Under the pieces are notes generated by a model, which saw only the letters and a list, made by a program, of their open reading frames with translations, was not told the origin of the DNA and did no database searches. From Carya illinoinensis (taxonomy: Eukaryota > Streptophyta > Magnoliopsida > Fagales > Juglandaceae), in the NCBI RefSeq assembly GCF_018687715.1, contig NC_056765.1, positions 7,304,501-7,368,500 of the forward strand: a stretch of 64,000 nt of DNA, written 5' to 3'. Positions within the stretch are counted from its first letter, which is position 1. Every line of letters begins with the position of its first letter. A program made the translations under genes and the position numbers. Positions 46,017-56,409 of the stretch are shown here, one piece after another.

Positions 46017-49000
46017 TATAACAGCCCGCTAGAAATTCAATTAAGGAATTTCTATTGACTTTAAGAACCTCGTGAAAACTCTGTAAGTTTACACAAATCG
46101 ACTAATCGCATAAATTTCAACCTGTCAACATAGTTAGTGTTATCACTCACTATGGTGCCAGAAATGCGATTTTAATTATTTGAGATAGTTAAAAGTGTCA
46201 GAATACATTATAGTCTACACCACTAGGCTTAATTGAATATTTAGGATTTTTCAGTACTAAGTTTATTACGTTTATTTTTGGAGTGAATAGTAACCTTGGT
46301 AAATGTACTAAGCGCAGTGTTTTCAAAATCACAATGTGAAATGTCCAAATTAGGTTAGCGATATTTTATTTGGACACTTGGCAAGATCTTAACCACACAT
46401 AATGAATAGTATTAGATACTTGGCACAAAGAGAAACCATTAGATGGAATTGTAAAGGAAATCAAGGTGTGAGATCATGACACCTAAGCAAAATATACATT
46501 TGGAAAATATCTTAAGAATAGAGATTTAAAATACACATGGAAAGATTTTAGCCACCTTACTCTTCCAAGTCTACTCCACATTTGGAAAATATATTGAGCT
46601 GATTTTTATAGATATTATTGGATAGAATATTTTGAGATAATCTTTTATAGATATTTTGGGTAGGAGAAAACCACACTCAACTCTCAACTCCAGCCTTATC
46701 ATCTCCCTTATCTCGTCCATAAGCATCTTCAGCCATCACCCACGAACTTATCTTCATTTACACGTTCCTTTAAAAGAATATCAAACACTTTCTCTCGGAC
46801 AGCTTTTAGGAGTTCTTTTGCACGCCCATTTCGAAGCTGTTGTAAGTATTTTATCATAAAGTCTCCTTCATAAAAGTTGTTCCTTTTTTAGTCTAGTTTA
46901 CATGGATATCTTATTTCCCCCATTTGAAAATCATTTGGTCAATCAAATATTGTGTAAACTATAAAAAGGTCATTCTGGGAGATAAACTGGAGAATATATT
47001 ATAGTTTGGAGTTTTTGACCAAGCTAATGGATAGATATTGGTCCGAATTTTTATGGAGTATTTTTAACATGTATATATGACTATTGGTTGAGGATTTTTG
47101 CATGATTAAAGGTTTTGATGAAAGATTTTCTTAGATTTAGAAACTTAGAAACTGGAAGAGGAAAAACAGTTTCTGTTTTGAGAAAGTTTAACTCTTTGGT
47201 GGTCTAAACCTATTCTAATGACTTTGATAATTTTATTGGAGGATCCTAAGCATCTTATATACATGTTATATTATTATTTTGAAGATATTTGATGTTAGTT
47301 TCAAAGATATGAAATTTTATGTAAAAAGATATTCAGATAAACCAAAGTATGGATGTTCTTGGCTAAATTTATGTTTTGGTTAATTTTTAACCATGTGATC
47401 TTGAATTAGAAGCTTATATATGTTTTAGGCCATCTTTTTAAACCATGTGATGGTTTGGTTTGAAGATCACATATTTATAAGTCATAAATCAAAAGGTTGA
47501 TCAAAACAAGTTGGAAACAAAAATCAATAGAAATAGCATATGGGAATTTTGGCCCTATGGAGTTTTAATAGTTGTGATTAATTTTAAATTTTTCTAAATT
47601 GATATTTGAGTTGAGGATAAAATTTACATGAGGCATGTAAATTTTGGTAACTTTTGGAGTTAGTATGTAAAATCCTTAAGTTATGGGTAAAACGGTCATT
47701 TTCCTACATGTAGAAAGTAAAATGGAAATTTTACTCTTTAAGTTAGCATTTTTCCATATTTCAAATTATTAGTGATTTAGTGCTAACTTTTAGAATCACT
47801 AATTACAGTTCCTCGTGATCGCGCTTGAGGTTTTATAAGAAATGCGGAGATCGAGGTAAGTTAGCTTTTAACTTACTAGCAGTCTACTGTGTATGTGTGC
47901 TAAGTAAAAGAACTACAGTGTATGTATATATGTTATCATATATGTCATGCCATGCCAAGTTATCAAGTAATTGTCTATTATGCAGAATTTATTCTGTCAT
48001 CAATTTTTATCTGTTACATAATATATTCTGTCATATATTACTGTACATTACAAGTACGTCATGCTAAGTATGCCATCTATTACATGTATGTCAAGTCATG
48101 TAATATTCACTATTGCAAGTGTGTCATGTTAAATATGTTGTCTATTATATGTTATGCCATGTTACGAAATGTTTCTATCTCAAATTGGTCATGTATTTCA
48201 AGTTATGTTCAAGTCACGTTATGTTACGTCAGGGCTTCAATCTTTTCGTATTCCAGTCACGTTTCATCTTGAATACATTCACTTTGTGTAGAATACATAG
48301 GGCCACAACAACTGTGGAGTATGTATTTAACTATAATTGTAATGTGTGGAATACATGGGGCCACAACAACTGTGGAGTATGTATTTACACGTAGAATACA
48401 TGGGGCCACAACAACTGTGGAGTATGTATTTTTCATGTTAAGTCAAGTTTATGTAGAATACATGGGGCCACAACAACTGTGGAGTATATATTTAACTGCA
48501 TTGTGATGTGTAGAATGCATGGGGCCACAACAACTGTGGAGTATGTATTTTTCATGTTAAGTCAAGTTTATGTAGAATACATGGGGCCACAACAACTATG
48601 GAGTATGTATTTAACTGCATTGTGATGTGTAGAATGCATGGGGCCACAACAACTGTGGAGTATGTATTTTTCATGTTAAGTTAAGTTTCAGAACAAGTTC
48701 ATGATAAGTCAAGTTTCAGATCAAGTTCATGTCAAGTCAAGTTCAGTTCATGTTTCAATTTAAGTTATGTCAATTATGCTATGTTGTATGCCAAGTTATG
48801 CTTTAATTACTTATGAATTTGATTATGCATTTATACTTTTACTGTCATCCATGCATCATTAGCCTGTGTGGAAGTTTTTTGTTAAGTTGCTGAGATTTGT
48901 AATCAAATCTCACTGTGGTAATCCCAACTACCATTCCCCCCGAATGGTAGATCTTGTTACAGGACCTGAAGGAGAATCAGGAGCTGACCAACTAGACACA

Positions 49001-49361
49001 GTTGACTGAGCGACGATGCGACGTCAATGTTAATATAGTAGTTAATGTAAATTACTACTTATACGATGGAGTTGCATCTCCAGTACTTTTTGGATCATAA
49101 TCATTTTGGACTAGTGTTATGATCTTAGTTGTTCAATGAGTGTTTATGTATCAAGTATGTTTTAAGCATTTGGGATATTTTCAATTTGGTGCATAGTATT
49201 GCTAAAGAAATAATTTATCCGCTGCGAATATTGCATAATGTTAGATGCATGTTAGGAACATTGCATCTTATATGTCATGAACGGGGACAGGTAACCTTGT
49301 GTTACATGTCTCGACGCTTCAAATGTCCGTCCAATCCCAAACTGAATTTGGGGACGTCACA
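46017..49361 (+). repeat. Solo LTR, 3.3 kb family, copy 1 (3345 bp)
   Basis: Starts TATAACAGCCCG and ends TTTGGGGACGTCACA, flanked by GCAGC on both sides. Homologous in reverse orientation to 53197-56405. No gag or pol is present, so it is most likely a solo LTR; an unusually long non-coding element is the alternative. It contains a tandem array at 48285-48665. Its ends resemble those of the 2.4 kb LTRs, which suggests related Ty3 families. Confidence 0.85.
48285..48665 (+). repeat. Minisatellite in the 3.3 kb LTR
   Basis: Seven copies of a roughly 40 bp core, GAATACATGGGGCCACAACA followed by ACTGTGGAGTATGTATTT, are joined by spacers of variable length. CCACA-ACAAC-TGTGG within each core can form a 5 bp hairpin. 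All frames through it give repetitive peptides such as GATTTVEYVF; I do not regard them as genes. Confidence 0.9.
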
Positions 49362-49770
49362 GCAGCAATCTGTCAAACTGAAGCTAGAGCACCTGTCTTT
49401 GTCAGCACAATTTTTCTGTACAGTACTAATCCTAATGTAGGAGAAGCCACAGTAGCTCTGCTAGCTATTCAAGAAGCTCACAATAGAGGATAGGGGAAGA
49501 TATACAATCAAGGAGACTCCAAGCAAGTAGTGCAAGCAACAAACAATCTAAAGCAAGTTTCAGACTGGAAAAGAAATCAATCATCAGAGACATCAAGCAC
49601 CTCCTAAGTAGTTTTGAAGATTGGAAAATGGTGAAAATTCATCGGTCCCAAAACTGAAGCGCGCATGGCATTGCGCAATGGGTAGCTTCCAATCTCCTTT
49701 ACAGAAGCATACTCCTAATTTCTATTCCTCAATGTCTTTTGAGTTTTCGTAGTGGAAAGGACCCTCCTGT
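49362..49770 (+). pseudogene. RNase H-like (non-LTR type) gene fragment split by the 3.3 kb LTR
   Basis: Downstream of the LTR the frame reads AAICQTEARAPVF and GEATVALLAIQEAHNRG; a shifted frame follows with IYNQGDSKQVVQATNN and, later, HGIAQWVASN-like sequence. This is the RVT_3 RNase H domain found in plant LINEs and domesticated RNase H proteins. The part before the LTR (about 45970-46016) ends FGVTVRSHGSVAA, and the two join in frame if one GCAGC is removed. Stops and frameshifts follow. No reverse transcriptase lies upstream, so its parent element is unknown. Confidence 0.65.
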
Positions 49771-51821
49771 AACTGTTTAATTTCTTTGAACACATTGTAT
49801 TTCTGGACTTTGTTTATGTGTTCTATGGCAGTATCCTGCTTAGAAGGAAAAAAGAAATTAAAGGATAAATAGATGAAGCAATTAATTGCGAGGCAGCAAG
49901 TTGGAAAATGGAATATTTTTTAAAACTGTCGCTCATAATCTTTAAGGGTTGATTTGAATAATAAGATGAAATGAGTTAAATAAAATATTATTAAAATATT
50001 ATTTTTTTAATATTATTATTATTTTAAAATTTGAAAAAGTTGAATTATTTATTATATTTTATGTAAAAATTTAAAAAAAATATAATAATGAGACGAGATG
50101 ATATATTTCTATATCCAAACTAGCTCTAAGTCTCACTTTGTTGTTGTACGTGGTCCCTGAAGATACGATGGTTGCACGACTAATGGGTCGTTACCAACTT
50201 AGCATAATGGATCCAAGAGCATGGTGTGTATATATGAGGGACTATGCATATTAGATACAAATTCAGAATACACAAATTGTTTTGTACAAGATCTTTTTAA
50301 AAAACGTAATACCCTTCATAAAAAAAGTGGTAATTGATTTGAAAATGCTCCACGTTTATCGTCATTTTATTTCTGTATTCTGTTGACCAATGAGATTGGA
50401 ATAGACGTTTTAAATTCTCAAACATAACGAGTAAAATAGAAATAAGTTTAATGCGTACGTACGCCATCATTTATCTAATTAATTAATTATTTATTGAGAA
50501 AAGCCCAAAAAGATATATTCAATTAAAATGATATTGTGTGCTACCGTCACAAATAGATTGATTACATAAAAATAATCTTATAAATTGATATAGTTTTATA
50601 TGATCCGTTAGATCTGAGCTTTACAATAAAAGTAATTTTATAATCTGATAAACCATATCAAATCACATCAATCTGTAAAAATACTTTTGTATAATCATTT
50701 TATGGATAGAGTATTTCTCATTTGAAAATACATAAGAGAAAAATTAAAATTCTAGATCTCCCTTACATTTTTTATATTTAGATTTGTAATTTTATTTTTT
50801 TTAAATGAACCACTCGACGTGATCATACGATGGTAGGATCCATTTTGAACAATAAATTCTAAATAGCCAAAAATGATTATTGTATTAAATTATTATATTC
50901 TTTGGTCTTTTTCTTTTCCTTGAGGTTAGTTGGAACGAACTATTGTATAATTTATCTGTTCGGTTCTTTGAGCTAAGAGAAAAAAAAAACATTAAATATT
51001 ATAAAAATAATTTTATAATTTGACGAATCACTGCATCAAAACATATCTATTTGTAAAATTATTTTTGTATAATTTCTTTGTATCTAAAGTATTTTTCAAC
51101 AAATAGTACTGGTGCATCTACACCGTGCAGTACTCACTCTACATATATAAGATTAATTGCAATAATATCTATATGATATATCTGTTCTTTATGTAAAAAG
51201 AAAAAAATCATTAATCCATTCTATACAAATAGCAAGATATATATATATATATATATATTTATCTATTCTATTAAAAATTAATCTACCAATAATAGTTTGG
51301 GCTCCCACATAATCTACCAATTAAATAGGTGAATTATTGGTTACACAGATGTCTATGTTATTTTATAAATATAGTTTTCAATTTCAAACAAACAATTGAA
51401 ATTGTATAAATATTTGTTATTAAAAGACATATATCTATGTTATTATTGGTTACACGTGTCTCATGAACATGTATATATAAGTCAAACAATTTCTACAGTC
51501 TTACTTCTTGTTTGAATTATACAAGTTCATGAGACACGTGGGTTTGAAAAAAATAAAAAATTGGTATGAATATTTTTAAGTTGTATAATAATGATAAGTT
51601 GCCTACTTATCATTCTTTTGATTATCTTTTATACAAATATCCGAATCTTTTACGTACATTAAAATAGAACAACTTTCAATTGATGGAAAGACTAATATTT
51701 TATTAATGCATTTTTAGAGTTCAAAGAGATCAGAATATTACCAAAATAAATAAGATTTCTACCGATAAAATGGTGATCATGAGTTCACTCTGCCTAATTA
51801 GTATCAAAGAAAGCTTGTAGA
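49771..51821. other. AT-rich intergenic region with anonymous repeats
   Basis: No gene. Related AT-rich modules (AAAATAATTTTATAAT, then CTAAAGTATTT or AGAGTATTTCTC) recur at about 50555-50730, 50985-51095 and 62735-62855, probably members of a short dispersed family. Confidence 0.5.
51453..51540. repeat. 88 bp inverted repeat, hairpin-forming
   Basis: CACGTGTCTCATGAAC (51453-51468) and GTTCATGAGACACGTG (51525-51540) are perfect 16 bp inverted copies around a 56 bp AT-rich loop. The right arm and its flank are paralogous to about 63060-63130. Confidence 0.85.
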
Positions 51822-51826
51822 TAGGA

Positions 51827-52269
51827 TGTGATATCCCATATGATAAGATTGAGGGTAAGTGGTATATGAGATCCCACATTACTTGGGAAGAAGAAATTCT
51901 TACTCTTTATAAGATTCTAATGAGGCTCCAATTGTATTATTGACTAGTCTTTTGAAATATAGGCCATATGGTTTGGACCTTTTATTAGGGCGTTACAAAT
52001 GATATCAGATCCCATCCTAACTAAAAATGTGAGACTTGAGCCGTAACACCTACAACAGACAAATCCGATGAGGACGTTGCGAATTTAAGGGGGTAGATTG
52101 TGATACCTCCATATGATAAGATTGAGAGTAGGTGGTGTATAAAATCTCACATTGCTTGGGAATGAGAAATTCTTGATCTTAATGATATTCCAATAGAGTT
52201 TCAATTGTATCATGACTAGTTTTTTTAGAATATAGGCTATGTGGTTTGAGCCTTCCTTGGAGTGTTACA
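51827..52269 (+). mobile_element. TRIM: complete miniature LTR retrotransposon, 443 bp
   Basis: Two 171 bp LTRs (51827-51997 and 52099-52269) each start TGTGATA and end GTTACA. Between them is a 101 bp interior with a primer site (TGATATCAGATCC, one or two changes from the initiator Met site) and a purine tract (AAGGGGGTAGAT) before the second LTR. TAGGA flanks both ends (51822-51826 and 52270-52274). There is no coding sequence; such elements depend on other retrotransposons for mobility. The LTRs differ at many positions, so it is old. Confidence 0.9.
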
Positions 52270-52274
52270 TAGGA

Positions 52275-52482
52275 TAAAGAATTGCAAGTGATTAATTAGA
52301 AGCCCATGAGAGGGAGTGAATTTGAGATAGTGAAAGGATTCGCTTAATGGCGGCAATCTAATGCTACACGGCAATCTAATCCGAAGAGATAATCATTAAT
52401 CAAAAGTCCAACGCAAAGATGATGTAAGAGATTGTTAATAACAATCTAGGAAAAGCTACGATAACAAAAGTATTGTTGACAT
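52275..52482. other. Short spacer between TRIM and LINE
   Basis: No feature seen. Confidence 0.5.
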
Positions 52483-52559
52483 AAATCTGTTGGTGTTCTT
52501 TTTTTTTTTTTTTTGAAATGATACCTTAGTATTTCATTGATAAATTTCACTTCTACAAA

Positions 52560-53196
52560 GCTTGTCATATTCCAGCTCCTTCACAACGAAGGCTGGCATA
52601 TCTTCTATCCATACTTTTTGCTCTAACAAGCCTAAAGCAGTCCTAGCTAAAGAATGTGCTACTGTATTATTTTCTCTATATGTAAATTGCAGCTGTCAAT
52701 CTCTATTCTTTTTAAAGAAAAACTTTACATCTTCAACCAATAAAAAAATGCATGACATTTCCTCTTCTTCCCTATTTACTACCATAATAACAGTTTTTGC
52801 ATCCCTTTCAAAAATTTGCATCCCTTTCAAAAATTGCCTTCCTTATGTTAAGATCAATGCATAATTCCAAAGCTTTACACAAAGCAATGCACTCTGCCAC
52901 CATGGGATTTTCAACATAATTCTGTTGGTCACATACAGCCACCATTAGTTCTCCCCCTTCATCCCTTATAATAATTCTCACTCCCATTTTTTTCTTTTTC
53001 AATTCTAAGGAAGCATCCCAGTTCACTTTTACATATTTACAAGCTGGTTTTTCCCATTTTTGAGCCTCTCTAGAAGACCCTTGGGCCTGTTTTTCAAGAA
53101 TTTAAGGAATGTGGGCATTCTGATACTCTAATAAAGCTTCCCTTGCTGACCTTATTACTCCTTTAGGGCATAGCATCTTTTTTTCAAAAACCAAAG
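52560..53196 (-). pseudogene. LINE ORF2 C-terminus: RNase H domain, beyond the nested LTR
   Basis: The sequence interrupted at 56406 continues here: RNTLVFEKK, CPKGVIRSAREALLEYQNAH, then RNase H with NWDASLELKKKKMGVRIIIR and AECIALCKALELCIDLNIRK. A 19 bp tandem duplication (52798-52835) shifts the frame near the third acidic residue. Ends shortly before the poly(A). Confidence 0.85.
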
Positions 53197-53879
53197 TGTG
53201 ACGCCCCCAAATTCTGTTTGAGATCGGACGGACATTTGAAGCGTCAAGACATGCAACACAAGGTTACCTACCCCCGTTCATGACATATAAGATGCAATGT
53301 TCCTAACATGTATCTAACATTATATAATATTCGTAGCGAATAAATTTTTTCTTTAGCAATACTATGCACCAAACTGAAAATATCCCAAATGCTTAAAACA
53401 TACTTCATATATAAAGATCCATTGAACAACTAAGATCACAACACTAGTCTAAAATGCTTATGATCCAAAAAGTACTGGAGATGCAACTCCATAGTACAAG
53501 TAGTAATTTACGTTAACTACTATATTAACATTGACATCGCATCGTCGCTCAGTCAACTGTGTCTAGTTGGTCAGCTCCTGATTCTCCTTTAGGTCCTGTA
53601 ACAAGATCTACCATTCGGGAGGAATGGTAGTTGGGACTACCACAATGAGATTTGATTACAAATCTCAGTAAGTTAATAAAAAATTCCATACAGGCTAATG
53701 ATGCATGGATGACAATAAAAGTATGAATGCATAATCAAATTCATAAGTAATTAAAGCATAACTTGACGTACAATATAGCATAATTGACATAACTTAAATT
53801 GAAACGTGAACTGAACTTGACTTGACATGAACTTGATCTGAAACTTGACTTATCATGAACTTATTGTGAAACTTGACTT

Positions 53880-54235
53880 AATATGAAAAATACATACTCC
53901 ACAGTTGTTGTGGCCCCATATATTCTACGTGTAAATACATACTCCACAGTTATTGTGACCCCATATATTCTACACATCACAATGTAGTTAAATACATACT
54001 CCATAGTTGTTGTGGCCCCATGTATTCTACATGTAAATACATACTCCACAGTTGTTGTGGCCCCATGTATTCTACACATCACAATGCCGTTAAATACATA
54101 CAACTGTAAATACATACTCCACAGTTGTTGTGGCCCTATGTATTCTACGTGTCACAATTGTTGTGTCTCATGTAGTGTATGCGTCACAATTGCTGTGACC
54201 CCATACTTCGTGTGCCATAGTTGTTGTGGACCCTA
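53880..54235 (-). repeat. Minisatellite in 3.3 kb LTR copy 2
   Basis: Five good and about three degenerate copies of ACTCCACAGTTGTTGTGGCC, the complement of the array in copy 1. Spacing and number differ from copy 1. Confidence 0.9.
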
Positions 54236-55825
54236 CGAAATTGAATGTAACTCAAGATGAAACATGACTGGAATACGAAAGGACTGAAGCCTTGACGTAA
54301 CATAACGTGACTTGAACATAACTTGAAATACATGACCAACTTGAGATAGAAACATTTCGTAACATGGCGTAACATATAATAGACAACATATTTAACATGA
54401 CATACTTGCAACAGTGAATATTATATGACTTGACATACATGTAATAGATGTCATACTTAGCATGACGTACTTGTAATGTACAGCAATACATGACAGAATA
54501 TATTATGTAATAGATAAAAACTGATGACAGAATAAATTCTGTATAACAGAAAATTACGTGATAACTTGGCATGACATGACATATATGATAACACACATAT
54601 ATACACTGTAGTTCTTTTACTTAGCATACATACACAGTATACTGCTAGTAAGTTAAAAGCTAACTTACCTCGATCTCCGCGTTTCTTATAAAACCTTAAG
54701 CGCGATCACGAGGAACTGTAATTAGTGATTCTAAAAGTTAGCATTAAATCACTAATAATTTGAAATATAGAAAATATTAACTTAAAGAGTAAAATTTTCA
54801 TTTTACTCTCTACATGTAGGAAAATGACCGTTTTACCCATAACTTAAGGATTTTGCATACTAACTCCAAAAGTCATCAACATTTACATGCCTCATGTAAA
54901 TTTTATCTTCAACTCAAATATCAATTTAGAAAAATTTAAAACTAATCACAACTATTAAAAACTCCATAGGGCTGAAATTCTCATATGCTATTTCCATTGA
55001 TTTTTGTTTCTAACTTGTTTTGATTAACCTTTTGATGTATGACTTATAAAGATGTGATCTTCAAACCAAACCATCACATAATTTAAAAAGATGTCCTAAA
55101 ACATATATAAGCTCCTAATTCAAGATCACATGGTTAAAAATTAATCAAAATATAAATTTAGCCAAGAATATCCACACTTTGGCTTATCTGAATATCTCTT
55201 TGCATAAAATTTCATATCTTTGAAACTAACATCAAATATCTTCAAAATAATAATATAACATGTATATAAGATGCTTAGGATCCTCCAATAAAATTATCAA
55301 AGTCATTGGAATAGGTTTAGACCACCAAAGAGTTAAACTTTCTCAAAACAGAAACTGTTTTTCCTCTTCCAGTTTCTAAGTTTCTAAATCTAAGAAAATA
55401 TTTCATCAAAACCTTTAATCATACAAAAATCCTCACCCAATAATCATATACTCATGTTAACAATACTCAATAAAAATTTCGGACCAATATCTATCCATTA
55501 GCTTGGTCAAAAACTCCAAACTATAACATATTCTCCAGTTTATCTCCCAGAATGACCTTTCTATAGTTTACACAATATTTGACTAATCAAATGATTTTCA
55601 AATAGGACAAATAAGATATCCATGTAAACTAGACTAAAAAAAGAACAACTTATATGAAGGAGACTTTATGATAAAATACTTACAATGGGCGTGCAAAAAA
55701 ACACCTAAAAGCTGTCCAAGAGAGAGTGTTTGGTATTCTTTCAATGGAAAGTGTAAATGAAGATAATTTCATGGGGGGTGGCTGGAGATACTTATGGATG
55801 ATATATGGAAGAGATGAGGCTGGAG

Positions 55826-56125
55826 TGAGAGTTGAGTGTAAGTCTCTCTTACTCGGAGTGGGAGTTAAGTGTAGAACTCTCTTACCCAGAGTGAAAGTTA
55901 AGTGTAGGACTCTCTTATCAGGAGTGAGAGTTAAGTGTAGGACTCTCTTACCCGATAATATCTACAAAAATCAACTCAAGATATTTTTACCCAATAAAAT
56001 CCATGAAATTAGCTTAAAATATTTTTATCCAATAATATCCACAAAATTAGCTTAAAATATTTTTATCCAATAATATCCACAAAAATTAGCTCAAGATATT
56101 TTTATCCAATAATATCTACAGTTTT
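55826..56125 (-). repeat. Two adjacent tandem expansions in LTR copy 2
   Basis: 55826-55955: about four units of roughly 32 bp around GAGTTAAGTGTAGGACTCTC. 55975-56125: about four units of roughly 50 bp around ATATTTTTATCCAATAATAT. Copy 1 has only one or two corresponding units (about 46580-46700). Confidence 0.75.
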
Positions 56126-56409
56126 GAACAGACGTTTCGTCCGAAAATATGAAAAAGAGTTATTGCGCCATAAGACCTTAAATAACCCACCGAGTCTAAT
56201 GGCACAGACCATAATACATTTTGACACTTCTAACTATCTCCAATAATAAAAAACACACTTTTGATACCATAGTAAATAATAACACTAATTATGCAGTTAG
56301 ACTAAAACTTATACGATTAATGGATTTGTGAAAACTTATGGAGTCTTTAAGAGGTTCCTAAAACTAATAGAAATTTCACAATTTAATTTCTAGCGGGCTG
56401 TTACAAAAA

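Larger units (their letters stand above)
53197..56405 (-). repeat. Solo LTR, 3.3 kb family, copy 2 (3209 bp), nested in the LINE
   Basis: On the plus strand it starts TGTGACGCCCCCAAATTC and ends GGGCTGTTACA, so it runs opposite to copy 1. Flanks CAAAG (53192-53196) and AAAAG (56406-56410) agree at 4 of 5 bases. Removing it and one flank restores LINE colinearity. It has its own minisatellite (53880-54235) and two expansions near its 5' end (55826-56125). No gag or pol. Confidence 0.85.

Noticed and set aside
48321..48506. Repetitive peptides (GATTTVEYVF units) as a repeat protein gene
   Set aside because: They come from the LTR minisatellite, occur in multiple frames and lack a gene context.
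48285..48665. CRISPR-like array
   Set aside because: The spacers are short, variable and partly repeated themselves, the setting is a plant LTR, and there are no cas genes.
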